DNA of 64,000 bases from REEB52 sp964626905 (lineage in GTDB: Bacteria > Chlamydiota > Chlamydiia > Chlamydiales > SM23-39). Of the stretch, positions 31,861-40,603 are shown in pieces (the first letter of the stretch is position 1; the number at the start of each line of letters is the position of its first letter). The stretch spans positions 1-64,000 of the forward strand of contig CAZVHA010000003.1 in the NCBI GenBank assembly GCA_964626905.1. The letters are read 5' to 3'. Position numbers and translations under genes: made by a program. The notes beneath the pieces are model-generated. The model ran no database searches. It saw only the letters and a list, made by a program, of their open reading frames with translations, and was not told where the DNA came from.

Positions 31861-34332
31861 TCAACTCGACCTTTTGGGCAAAAACGGGCTCACCATCGCC
31901 TTTCTCGAATTGAGAGATCCTGCTTTGTACTTAAGCACTGCGATTGAGAGTCCTTTTTTTCTCTTTTGTTGGGGGATTTCCAAAAAGCTCTCATTAAAAA
32001 TGCGGGAAAGTTCTTCGCTATTTTCACCTAAAAACTCCACTTCGAGGGGGCTGTTTTTGAGTCCGGGAGAGGCTTGAAAAGCGTTTAAGAACCGCTTTAA
32101 ATGTTCGACGGAGAGTTCAGAATCGGGAATCCAAATCCAAAGTTCATCGACGTGTTTGTATTGGCCCAACTTTCCGGTGTAGACCTCTTCAGCGCTGACG
32201 ATCGTGCTGATCATGTGGATGTGGAGATCGATCTCCCCTTTTTCGGAGTGCACTTTTTCCGCTTTGTCGAGCCAAAACCGCTGGATTTTCTCTTTGTGTT
32301 TTTCAAGAAAAGGGACGTTGGTGGCAAAAAGTTTCGTCTGTCCTACCCGGGTGCACCCATTTTGCTCCTTCGTGTCTGCAAAGAGATTGGACTCTTTTCT
32401 TTTCGCGCAAAGAGAGATGTTTTTTTCCACTTCTCGCTCTCGAAACTCGTACACTTTGCGGTAAAGGGAATACATCTCTTCATTTTGCAAAATCCGCTGC
32501 GCTGCCAATTTCGGAAATTGGGCGCCTCTTTGCAAATCGTCGATTTCGACAACGGTTGTCTCTTTTCCACTTGCAAGCGATTTCAAACGGTTGAGCAGCT
32601 CTGCCACGCAGGCGACATCGAGCGCACTCACTTTGCTCAAAAGATCGGTGTCGTCGATGATCGCATATAAAAAGTGCAAGTATTCGATAAATTCCCGGTC
32701 GGGCTGGATATAATTTGGCTTTTTTCGGTTCGCATCGTTGATCAAGAATGCTTTTTGCGCAACGAGCGTGTTGCTCGACTGCACGTCGGCGACAATGGCC
32801 ATTGGCGGCGCAAAAGTGCTGAGGGCGCTTTTGTGGTGATCGATCACGCTAATCACGTCGAGATAGTTGGGGATGCCCATCTCATCGCGGTTGCAAAAAT
32901 CTCTCAAAGAGACCGTGCCGAGGGCCTGCTTTTTCAAAAAGGAAGCCTGAATCACCCCCATTGGGAAATGGCCCCCTTTTTCAGATTGAACAACCGTTAA
33001 ATAGGAATAGGTTCCCATCTTGTTGAACACCTCTTCGATATCGGAGCGCTCTGTGATCAGCTGATTGTGTCTTTTAAAAACCTCGCATTTGACAGATAGG
33101 GCGATATCGAGTTTTTCCATCCGCTCTCGAATTTTAAAAACGGCTCTGTGCAGCGACTGAACCGCCTCTTCTAAAAAAGCGAAAATTTTGGGCCTCTCCT
33201 CGCGCAAATGGCCGGAAGGATCAAAAAGATTTGCCTTTTTCATTTTTTGAATCAGCCCATCGACACCGCCGAAGGGGATTTTGCCGAGCTTGCTCAAATG
33301 CGTTGCCAAATCGGTGTAATCGGACTTGAGTCCCTTGGACATCCCGAGCACTTTTTGCATGAACCCTTCCACTTGCGCCCGGTGATTGGGAGAAAATTCC
33401 AATGCAGGTTCAGACTCATCCAATCTCATATCCAGAAGGTGGTGCAACACTTTTTCAACATCGCTCAAATGGAGTTTTTCTCTCGCAAATGCGGAGATTA
33501 GATGGAGATGGAGTGCATTTTCAAACCAGCGCAAGCAGCTGGCCAGCGCAATGATCACTTGCCTTACCCCTTCGACATCGCTGATGCGCCAATCGCCGAC
33601 AAAGAATCCCTCACCATCGACGACGACGACAGCCGAAGAATCTGCGCTATGCTCGATTGCGCCAATGGAGTCCCCCTCTTTTTTGATCTGCATCCCCTCT
33701 TGCGTCAAGAGATCGTATCCAGTGAGATTGAGTGTCGTCCTCGTCCGGGGCAAATGGGTAAATACGGCGTCGCCAAAAAGATCTCTAAAAAGCCATTCGA
33801 TCTCAATCTGAGAAGCGGGGGGGCCATCGGGTAAATTCCAAACGTGCAGTCCATCGCTCACCCGGGCGCCAAAAGCATCGACCCACCCCCAAAACGAGGC
33901 GACTGTGGTGTCGAGATCGGGCGATTTGTGGGCAGTGACAAAATGGGTCCCCTCGTACACTTTTCCCATCCCGATCGGAAAAAGGGCCTGATAGTCGCTC
34001 CTCTCTATTTTTTTCCCCACAATTTTGGCGCGCACCTGGAGATTTTCTTCAAAACTCAACCCCGAATAGTGATTGAGCCACATCTCAAAGCTTGAAAAAG
34101 TGTAGTGGTGCAAGATGTTTGCCTCATCGACCTTTTTTACAAAATCGAGAACAGCTGCCAAAAGGAAGGAGGGCTCTTTTTCTTTTTGGATCAATCCAAG
34201 CAAAGTCTCATTGACGAGATCGGCTCTTTTTTTCTCGATCTTGAGTCCACTTTTTTTGAGTGTTTGGATCGCCTTTTCAACCCCGTCGAAAAGTTTTACA
34301 AGAATGAGATGATCGCTCAAAAGTTTTTTCAT
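31861..34332 (-). CDS. Large DHH-superfamily phosphoesterase (family II pyrophosphatase-like) with big insertion
   Basis: 823 residues, much longer than family II pyrophosphatases (about 310). Core motifs are in the family order but spread out: FVTAHKSPDLDTTVAS near 133 (H-x4-D-x-D type), VISVIDHHKSAL near 490 (DHH motif), and LYAIIDDTDLLSKVSALD near 550 (the late Asp motif). About 330 residues of unknown structure separate the first two, where CBS-pyrophosphatases carry regulatory domains; I see no CBS motif. An N-terminal 120-residue helical domain and a C-terminal extension (600-823) are unassigned. It probably hydrolyses a phosphoanhydride (PPi, polyphosphate or a nucleotide) with Mn/Mg. 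No operon partner. A tRNA-Arg lies 15 bp upstream. Confidence 0.65.
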   Translation of the reverse strand: MKKLLSDHLILVKLFDGVEKAIQTLKKSGLKIEKKRADLVNETLLGLIQKEKEPSFLLAAVLDFVKKVDEANILHHYTFSSFEMWLNHYSGLSFEENLQVRAKIVGKKIERSDYQALFPIGMGKVYEGTHFVTAHKSPDLDTTVASFWGWVDAFGARVSDGLHVWNLPDGPPASQIEIEWLFRDLFGDAVFTHLPRTRTTLNLTGYDLLTQEGMQIKKEGDSIGAIEHSADSSAVVVVDGEGFFVGDWRISDVEGVRQVIIALASCLRWFENALHLHLISAFAREKLHLSDVEKVLHHLLDMRLDESEPALEFSPNHRAQVEGFMQKVLGMSKGLKSDYTDLATHLSKLGKIPFGGVDGLIQKMKKANLFDPSGHLREERPKIFAFLEEAVQSLHRAVFKIRERMEKLDIALSVKCEVFKRHNQLITERSDIEEVFNKMGTYSYLTVVQSEKGGHFPMGVIQASFLKKQALGTVSLRDFCNRDEMGIPNYLDVISVIDHHKSALSTFAPPMAIVADVQSSNTLVAQKAFLINDANRKKPNYIQPDREFIEYLHFLYAIIDDTDLLSKVSALDVACVAELLNRLKSLASGKETTVVEIDDLQRGAQFPKLAAQRILQNEEMYSLYRKVYEFREREVEKNISLCAKRKESNLFADTKEQNGCTRVGQTKLFATNVPFLEKHKEKIQRFWLDKAEKVHSEKGEIDLHIHMISTIVSAEEVYTGKLGQYKHVDELWIWIPDSELSVEHLKRFLNAFQASPGLKNSPLEVEFLGENSEELSRIFNESFLEIPQQKRKKGLSIAVLKYKAGSLNSRKAMVSPFLPKRSS

Positions 34333-34347
34333 ATCGCCCCATAAAGT

Positions 34348-34420
34348 CGGATTGAGCAGGACTCGAACCTGCGACCGCCCGCTTAGAAGGCGGGTGCTCT
34401 ATCCACTGAGCTATCAATCC
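34348..34420 (-). tRNA. tRNA-Arg (anticodon TCT)
   Basis: 73 bases. Acceptor GGATTGA pairs with TCAATCC, anticodon loop CTTCTAA gives TCT (reads AGA/AGG), T-loop GGTTCGAGTCC. Same strand as the DHH-family gene downstream. Confidence 0.92.
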
Positions 34421-34516
34421 AAAGCATCCATCTAGGATAACACCCGTCTCCCCTTTTTGACAAGCTGCCCATTCTCTCTTGCATTTAATTAAAATTTAAG
34501 ACACTCTCTTCTCCTT

Positions 34517-35950
34517 ATGCGAATTTATCTCCTTTTGATCCTTTTTACCTCTCTTTTTGCCGAGGGCGAGACGAGCAAAATCGAGCTAAAGATCACGAAC
34601 CATACAATCACTCTAGACAAAGGCCCCATCTCCTATATCGCGATCACGGGGAAATGCCCCATCGTGGACGAGGAATACCAGGGCGATCTTTTTTTCATCG
34701 CCTATGAGAAACAGGGGGAAGAAAACCGGCCCATCACCTTCTTTTTCCCGGGAGGGCCAGGGGGCGCTGGAACAGTGGAGGCGATTCTCGGGTTGGGCCC
34801 GCGGAGATTGCTCACTGCCGAAGAGGGGCGGACCATTTTCCCCCCGTACCAACTCATCGACAACCCCGAAACGCTTCTCGAATCGACCGATCTCGTCTTT
34901 GTCGATCCGATCTCCTGTGGATTTAGCAAAGCCCAAAAAGAGGCCGATTTCGATCGGCTGTATAGTGTTGAGGGCGATATTCTTCTCCTAGCTCAATGGA
35001 TCCACACTCTAATCGACTATTCGGGAAGGTGGAATAGCCCCATCTATCTCGCCGGAAGCAGCTATGGGACCGTTCGCTGTTGTGGGCTGGCGGAGCATTT
35101 GCTCAGCTGTGACATCGCCGTCAAAGGGATTATTCTCGATGGCTGCGCGATCGAGTTTTCAACGATCCACTCGCAAAGGGATAAGGCCCTTGCCGATGTT
35201 CTTTTCATCCCGACTTGCGCTGCCACCGCCTGGTATCACGGAAGGCTTTGGCCCGAAAAACCGCTTGCCGAAGTGATCGAATGCGCAAAGCACTTTGCCT
35301 ATAACAAGTATGCCCCTTTTCTCTTGCAGCCCAATCGGCTAGACCCTTTAGAAAAAAACTGTTTTGAAATCGAGCTCGCAGAGCTAATGGGGCTCCCTTT
35401 GAACATAGTGCGCAGATACAATCTCAGGATCAACGAATCGATTTTTTGCTCAGAGTTTTTTGGCCCTGAAAGAAAAGTGCTCGGCGGGCTTGATTCCCGT
35501 TATGTCGGAGACATTTCGACGATCGATCCTGGCCATTCCCACGATCCGAGTTATCTCGATACATTCGGCGTTTTGCCTGCCTTTCGCCACTATTTGAAAA
35601 CCGAGTTAGAGACCCATTTCCCCTTCGAGGCCTATGTCTTAAGCTCCCCTAAAATCTTGCACGCTTGGAATTTTGCGACACAAGATAGCGACGGGCTTCC
35701 CAGTTTTTTACAAAGACTAAGACACGCGATGGTGATCAACCCTTTGATGAACGTGTTTATTGGCGCAGGCTATTTTGATTGCAGAACCCCTTTCGCTGCG
35801 ACAGAGTACTGCTTTGACCATCTCGATCTTCCGATTTCCTATAGAAAAAACATCCAATTTGCCTATTACGAAGGGGGGCACGGATTTATCTTCGATTACC
35901 CTTTGCTAAAAAAATGGAAAACCGATTTAAGTAACTTTTATGGGCGTTAA
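34517..35950 (+). CDS. Exported serine carboxypeptidase-like protein (S10 family)
   Basis: 477 residues. A signal peptide (RIYLLLILFTSLFAEG) is followed by an alpha/beta-hydrolase of S10 type: oxyanion region TFFFPGGPGGAGT, nucleophile GSSYGTVR (Ser near 182), acid in FIGAGYFDCRTPFAATEY, and His in YYEGGHGFIFDY. S10 enzymes remove C-terminal amino acids, usually at acidic pH, which would suit a lysosome-like vacuole. The family is common in eukaryotes and scattered in bacteria. Overlaps dapB by 11 bp and may share its transcript. Confidence 0.85.
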   Translation: MRIYLLLILFTSLFAEGETSKIELKITNHTITLDKGPISYIAITGKCPIVDEEYQGDLFFIAYEKQGEENRPITFFFPGGPGGAGTVEAILGLGPRRLLTAEEGRTIFPPYQLIDNPETLLESTDLVFVDPISCGFSKAQKEADFDRLYSVEGDILLLAQWIHTLIDYSGRWNSPIYLAGSSYGTVRCCGLAEHLLSCDIAVKGIILDGCAIEFSTIHSQRDKALADVLFIPTCAATAWYHGRLWPEKPLAEVIECAKHFAYNKYAPFLLQPNRLDPLEKNCFEIELAELMGLPLNIVRRYNLRINESIFCSEFFGPERKVLGGLDSRYVGDISTIDPGHSHDPSYLDTFGVLPAFRHYLKTELETHFPFEAYVLSSPKILHAWNFATQDSDGLPSFLQRLRHAMVINPLMNVFIGAGYFDCRTPFAATEYCFDHLDLPISYRKNIQFAYYEGGHGFIFDYPLLKKWKTDLSNFYGR

Positions 35951-36551
35951 AATCGGACTGATCGGCGCTGAAGGGAGGCTTGGTAAAGCGATTTCGCAGC
36001 TCTATCCGGTTTTTCCAATTGGGAAAACAACTCCTCGCACCCCGCTCGATTGCGCTGTTTTGATCGATGTCTCTTCTCACAAGGCTCTTTTGGAAAATCT
36101 CTCGGCGAAGCGGCCCATCGTGATCGGGACAACGGGACATCTCGATTTGAGTCCGATCGAGGAGGCGAGTCGCCATTTCCCCATTTTTTTTGCCGCCAAT
36201 TTTAGTTTGGGCGCTGCCATTTTAAATCGGCTTGTGACAATGGTTGCAAAACACTTCCCTTCCGATGTCGATCTGATTGAGATGCACCATACGGGGAAAA
36301 AGGATTCCCCCAGCGGAACTGCATTGCACCTCATCAAAAGTGTCAAAGAGGCAAAAATCCATTCCATCCGCTCGGGCAATGCGATGGGCGAACACACGCT
36401 GATTTTCAATAACGCCCAAGAGCGGCTCACTCTATCGCACCAGATCCACAGCAGAGAGGCCTTTGCGAAGGGTGCGCTCGCTGCAGCCCATTTCCTCATC
36501 GGCAAACCGCCCGGTCTTTACACGATGGACAATTTATTCGAAGAGCTATAA
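35940..36551 (+). CDS. dapB: 4-hydroxy-tetrahydrodipicolinate reductase, compact form
   Basis: 203 residues against 250-270 usually. NAD(P) loop GLIGAEGRLGKA, then VIGTTGHLDLS, FFAANFSLGAAIL, and the substrate-site signature EMHHTGKKDSPSGTA are all present, and the C-terminal HFLIGKPPGLYTMDNLF matches. The missing length is in the N-terminal Rossmann part. It makes tetrahydrodipicolinate for lysine and meso-diaminopimelate, needed for chlamydial peptidoglycan. Co-directional with kdsA (11 bp). Confidence 0.88.
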   Translation: MGVKIGLIGAEGRLGKAISQLYPVFPIGKTTPRTPLDCAVLIDVSSHKALLENLSAKRPIVIGTTGHLDLSPIEEASRHFPIFFAANFSLGAAILNRLVTMVAKHFPSDVDLIEMHHTGKKDSPSGTALHLIKSVKEAKIHSIRSGNAMGEHTLIFNNAQERLTLSHQIHSREAFAKGALAAAHFLIGKPPGLYTMDNLFEEL

Positions 36552-36562
36552 CATCTTCCCTT

Positions 36563-37399
36563 ATGCAAGAGTTGGTTCTGCACAAAGTTACAATTGGGGA
36601 GAAGCGCCCCCTGACGGTGATTTGCGGCCCCTGCGTCATCGAATCGGAAAATTTTGCCCTCACATTTGCAGATGAATTAAAAACTCTTTTTTCTCAATTT
36701 CCGTTCCAGTGGATTTTTAAAGCCTCCTATGACAAGGCGAACCGCTCCTCGATCCGCTCATTTCGGGGACCCGGCTTAGAAAAGGGGCTTAAAATCCTTG
36801 CCAAAGTGCAAAAAGAGTTTGACGTCCCCGTTTTGACCGATGTGCACACAGTGGCAGAGGCGAAAGTGGCCGGCTCCATTTGCGATATGATTCAGATCCC
36901 CGCCTTTTTATGTCGGCAAACCGACCTTCTCGTTGCCGCGGGCCAAACAGAGGCTGCCGTCAATGTGAAAAAAGGGCAGTTTCTCTCGCCTTGGGATATG
37001 AAGAACGTGGTGGAAAAGTTGCTCGAAGTGGGGCAAAAGCGGATCCTTCTCACCGATCGGGGGACCTGTTTTGGCTACAACAACCTCGTGAGCGACCCGC
37101 GGGCCATTCCGGTGATGCAATCGTTTGGATTCCCCGTCTGTTTTGACGCGACCCATTCGGCGCAGCTTCCCGGCGGACTTGGAGAGAGGACGGGTGGACA
37201 GCGCGAATTTATCCCCACTCTTGCAAAGGCTGCCATTGCCGCCGGCGCAAACGCCCTTTTCATTGAGGCGCACCCAAACCCCTCGCTTGCAAAATCAGAT
37301 GCGGCAACAGTGATGCCACTGGAGGCTTTGAAAGGGCTTCTCTCCCAACTGGAGAGACTATATGAGGCGGTCCAATGTTTTTCCGTTTTGCCGCTCTGA
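36563..37399 (+). CDS. kdsA: 3-deoxy-D-manno-octulosonate 8-phosphate synthase
   Basis: 278 residues. Conserved ICGPCVIESE, FKASYDKANRSS, PVLTDVH, QIPAFLCRQTDLL, LTDRGTCFGYNNLVSD, FDATHSAQLPGG, and FIEAHPNP. It condenses arabinose 5-phosphate with PEP in Kdo synthesis for lipopolysaccharide. The conserved Cys in the GPC segment and His in EAHP are as in metal-dependent forms. Overlaps the next gene by 25 bp. Confidence 0.97.
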   Translation: MQELVLHKVTIGEKRPLTVICGPCVIESENFALTFADELKTLFSQFPFQWIFKASYDKANRSSIRSFRGPGLEKGLKILAKVQKEFDVPVLTDVHTVAEAKVAGSICDMIQIPAFLCRQTDLLVAAGQTEAAVNVKKGQFLSPWDMKNVVEKLLEVGQKRILLTDRGTCFGYNNLVSDPRAIPVMQSFGFPVCFDATHSAQLPGGLGERTGGQREFIPTLAKAAIAAGANALFIEAHPNPSLAKSDAATVMPLEALKGLLSQLERLYEAVQCFSVLPL

Positions 37400-38292
37400 G
37401 CGCGCTCATTTTGGGCCTCGATTTTTGGTATTTTGTCCGCTTAAGCCCAAAGGACCCTGAAATCTATGAAAAACTGATTGCGGAAAGTGTCGAGCTGCGC
37501 ACCCGAAAGGCGCTAGAAAAAGAGCCGGCATTTCAAAAAAGATATGGCGTTCAAAAAGAGATCTGGAGCCAAAATGAGACGCGCGGCATTTCCATCCAAA
37601 GTCTAGAATCAGATTTAACCATTGCCCAAAAAGGGGGGAAAATCGAGGCGATAGAAAAGCTCAAAGAGATCGAGTGCCACACTCTGAATGGAGATGTATT
37701 GAGAGCAGATGAGGGGATCTATTCGTACCCATCGCATCAGTTTAGAGCGCAAAATCGGTGTACACTCACGCGCGGACAAAGCCAGATTGAGGGAAGCTCA
37801 ATCGAGATCGATCTCGAGAAAAACAGATTCCTCCTAGAACAGCCCAAGGGGAGTATCGCTTTCAATAACTTCTCTTTTAGCGCAAAAAAGCTTCTTTGGG
37901 AAAAAGAGGAGGAAAAGCTCTATCTCACAGATGAGGTCAAAATTTGGCAGGGAGAAGAATTGACTTTCCTCTCCCAAAATGCGGTTGTACAGATGAGAAA
38001 AAAGGAGCCTGCCCTCGTCACTTTGACAAATAACGTCCGGCTCATCTCCTCCTTAATTCAGGGGAAGGAGAGTTTTGCAATGGCAGATAGCCTCACCTAT
38101 GACCCGATCGAAAAAACCCTCCTCTTTGGCGCGGAAAGAAAGGTGCTCTTTTGGCAAGAGGGGCTATCGATGAGCGCAAAAGAGGTGCTGGTGGGACAAG
38201 ATCAAACGATCGAAGGGCATGGCGACGTCCACTTCACATTTGATCTTGAAGAACAAAATTTCATCAAAGAGGCGTTTAAACACTATTTATGA
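37375..38292 (+). CDS. LptC/LptA-like lipopolysaccharide transport protein
   Basis: 305 residues. An N-terminal membrane anchor (FRFAALSALILGLDFWYF) is followed by a beta-rich region with OstA/LptC-like stretches (TLNGDVLRADEGIYSYPSHQ, KLYLTDEVKIWQGEELTF, ADSLTYDPIEKTLLF, GDVHFTF). Its position between kdsA and lptB matches the gene I recall in Chlamydia. It would form part of the periplasmic bridge carrying LPS from the LptB2FG extractor. Its length suggests LptC and LptA functions may be merged. ATGA overlap with lptB. Confidence 0.78.
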   Translation: MFFRFAALSALILGLDFWYFVRLSPKDPEIYEKLIAESVELRTRKALEKEPAFQKRYGVQKEIWSQNETRGISIQSLESDLTIAQKGGKIEAIEKLKEIECHTLNGDVLRADEGIYSYPSHQFRAQNRCTLTRGQSQIEGSSIEIDLEKNRFLLEQPKGSIAFNNFSFSAKKLLWEKEEEKLYLTDEVKIWQGEELTFLSQNAVVQMRKKEPALVTLTNNVRLISSLIQGKESFAMADSLTYDPIEKTLLFGAERKVLFWQEGLSMSAKEVLVGQDQTIEGHGDVHFTFDLEEQNFIKEAFKHYL

Positions 38293-39005
38293 ACCTCCTC
38301 GAAGTAAAAAACCTAGTCAAACGCTACAGTGGCAAACCAGTGGTCAACGGTCTCTCATTTTACGTAGAGCCGGGCGAGGTGGTCGGCCTTTTAGGGCCCA
38401 ATGGCGCGGGGAAAACAACCGCTTTTTACATGACCATTGGACTCATCCGCCCCGACGAGGGAGAAGTCTACTTCAAAGGGCAAAATATCACCTCTTTGCC
38501 CATCCACAAAAGGGCAGAGCTCGGATTCGGCTATCTGGCGCAAGAGCCGTCGATTTTTCGCTCCCTCACTGTGGAAGAAAACATCCTTTGCATCTTAGAG
38601 ACTTTGCCCGTGAAAGACCTCAAGAAACGGCTCGAGGCGCTCCTCCGAGAACTGCACCTAGAACACTTGCGGGGAGAAATCGCAGTGAGCCTATCGGGGG
38701 GAGAAAGGCGCAGACTCGAAATTACCCGGGCCCTTGTGAGGGAGCCCTCGCTTTTATTGCTCGATGAGCCATTTGCCAATATTGATCCTCTGGCGGTTGC
38801 CGACGTGAAACACCTAATCCACCTGCTCAAACAAAAGGGGATCAGCATTTTGATCACCGATCACAACGCGAGGGAGATTTTTTCCATTGTCGATCGCTCC
38901 TATCTCATCCAAGAGGGAAAAGTGCTCCTTTCGGGCGGGGCCCAAGCGCTGATTGATGATCCGCGGGCGCGCAGCACCTATTTAGGGGAAGATTTTCGAT
39001 TGTAG
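38289..39005 (+). CDS. lptB: LPS export ABC transporter ATP-binding protein
   Basis: 238 residues. Walker A GLLGPNGAGKTTAFYM, Q-loop IGYLAQEP-type (GFGYLAQEPSIF), signature LSGGERRRLEITRAL, Walker B LLLLDEPFANIDP, H-loop ITDHN. The whole sequence is strongly LptB-like. It powers extraction of LPS from the inner membrane with LptFG. Its last 101 bp are overlapped, on the opposite strand, by the end of the heptosyltransferase-like gene. Confidence 0.96.
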   Translation: MNLLEVKNLVKRYSGKPVVNGLSFYVEPGEVVGLLGPNGAGKTTAFYMTIGLIRPDEGEVYFKGQNITSLPIHKRAELGFGYLAQEPSIFRSLTVEENILCILETLPVKDLKKRLEALLRELHLEHLRGEIAVSLSGGERRRLEITRALVREPSLLLLDEPFANIDPLAVADVKHLIHLLKQKGISILITDHNAREIFSIVDRSYLIQEGKVLLSGGAQALIDDPRARSTYLGEDFRL

Positions 39006-40029
39006 CAAGGACCTTGTCGACACTCAAAGTGGCAAGGCAATCGCTCATTTTACTTCCGCCACACCCATCCAGATGACAGGGGCGACAGCTCCAATTTTGA
39101 GCGATCACTTTAGCAAAGGGATTGCGCCAAGGGCCCCAAGTCTGATCCGATGTGGGGCCAAAAAGGGCAACGACCGGCTTTTTAAGGGCGTTTGCGATGT
39201 GAAAAACCAGACTATCGACACAGATTAAAAGATCTGACATCTGCACAAGGGCGACAAGCTCTTTAAGGCTCACCTGCCCGCTCAGATCGAGCGCGTTGAG
39301 CCCGGAAGCGATCTGTTGAATCATTTCTCTTTCCAAGGGGTCGGGGCCCGAGGTGAAGACGAGCTGTCTCCCTTGCCGCAGCAGCGCTTCGGCAAGCTGC
39401 CTCATTTGAAGGGCGGGCCAGCATTTGAAGCGCCACCTGGAGGTGGGGTGGATGAGGGTGAAGGGGGGCTGGATGAATGAGCCCATCTTTTTCTTTGAGG
39501 TCTCATCGACGGCCAAAAAGAGCTCTCTTTGCCCCATTTCTGGAAAGAGGCCGACCCGTCTTAAAACGTCCAAATTGCGCTCGACCGTGTGTCTCGGGGT
39601 TGGGCAGTGTTTAACGAGGTGTGTATAGAGTTTTTTTTGCCATTTCCCTTTGGGCTCGAATCCGACCCTCATTTTGGCCCCCGAAATTTTTGCGGCGATG
39701 GCCCCCCGATCTCCCTCGGTCAAATTGATGACCCAGTCGTAGCCATTCCGCCGGATCTGTTTAAAAAGGGCCCACTCTTTTTGGAGCCTCGCAAAAAGCC
39801 CTAAGTTTTTCCATCCACGCTCATACCCGATGAGCTGATGGATTGCGGGATGCCCGTCTAATAAGGGGAAGGCTTCTGTATAGACGTAGGCGTCGATATC
39901 TGCCTCGGGAAATCTTTTTTTCAAACAGCTAAAAACGGGTCCCGTCAAAAGGACATCGCCGAGCTGTCTAAGTTTGACGACAAGAATTTTTTTAACTCCG
40001 TCGTGGGTTGGATATCCGCCATAGGTCAT
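38905..40029 (-). CDS. Glycosyltransferase family 9 (heptosyltransferase-like)
   Basis: 374 residues. The N-terminus KKILVVKLRQLGDVLLTGPVF is the GT9 hallmark. The C-terminal domain has IHPTSRWRFKCWP and a nucleotide-sugar site LICVDSLVFHIANALKKPVVALFGPTSDQTWGP. GT9 members add ADP-heptose or related sugars to the LPS inner core, in line with the neighbouring lptB and kdsA; acceptor unknown. The last 30 or so residues, past the family's usual end (after ATLSVDKVLATIENL), are encoded antisense to lptB and may be an unselected tail. Confidence 0.85.
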   Translation of the reverse strand: MTYGGYPTHDGVKKILVVKLRQLGDVLLTGPVFSCLKKRFPEADIDAYVYTEAFPLLDGHPAIHQLIGYERGWKNLGLFARLQKEWALFKQIRRNGYDWVINLTEGDRGAIAAKISGAKMRVGFEPKGKWQKKLYTHLVKHCPTPRHTVERNLDVLRRVGLFPEMGQRELFLAVDETSKKKMGSFIQPPFTLIHPTSRWRFKCWPALQMRQLAEALLRQGRQLVFTSGPDPLEREMIQQIASGLNALDLSGQVSLKELVALVQMSDLLICVDSLVFHIANALKKPVVALFGPTSDQTWGPWRNPFAKVIAQNWSCRPCHLDGCGGSKMSDCLATLSVDKVLATIENLPLNRCCAPADHQSALGPRPKGALFPLG

Positions 40030-40153
40030 CGATTACCTCCTAAAAACAGCCCATTTTAAATTTTTTCCCGATTTTCCAATAGAAATTCGTGAGATTTATT
40101 GCCGCCTTGAGTTACAATGTCACTACAATTAAATACCTGAATGGAGATTCTAG

Positions 40154-40600
40154 ATGGCGCAGGCAAGTGTTCAAACAATAGAGCAAACACTATCGATTAT
40201 CAAGCCCGATGCGGTTGGGCAAAACATGATTGGCAATATCATTGAATATTTTGAAAGAGAGGGGCTGAATGTGACAGCAGCGAAAATGCTCCACTTGAGC
40301 GCTGATCAGGCAAAATCGTTTTATCAGGTCCACAAAGACCGTCCCTTTTTCGGCGAGTTGATCGAATTTATGACCTCAGGACCTGTTTTAGTGATGGTAC
40401 TCGAGGGGGAAAATGCGGTCGCCCGCAATCGACAAATCATGGGAGCAACCGACCCGATGAAGGCAGCGGCCGGCACTGTGAGAGCCGATTTTGCAACTTC
40501 GATCGACCGAAATGCGGTCCACGGATCGGACACTTTTGACAATGCGAAAGGAGAAATCGCCTTCTTTTTCAAACCAAATGAGATTTTCCCGAGGAGATAA
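40154..40600 (+). CDS. ndk: Nucleoside diphosphate kinase
   Basis: 148 residues. QTLSIIKPDAVGQN, phosphohistidine in RNAVHGSD (near 119), and the conserved DPMKAAAGTVRADFATS segment. It transfers the gamma phosphate between NTPs and NDPs. GGAG precedes the ATG. It ends 4 bp from a convergent unknown gene. Confidence 0.96.
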   Translation: MAQASVQTIEQTLSIIKPDAVGQNMIGNIIEYFEREGLNVTAAKMLHLSADQAKSFYQVHKDRPFFGELIEFMTSGPVLVMVLEGENAVARNRQIMGATDPMKAAAGTVRADFATSIDRNAVHGSDTFDNAKGEIAFFFKPNEIFPRR

Positions 40601-40603
40601 AAG

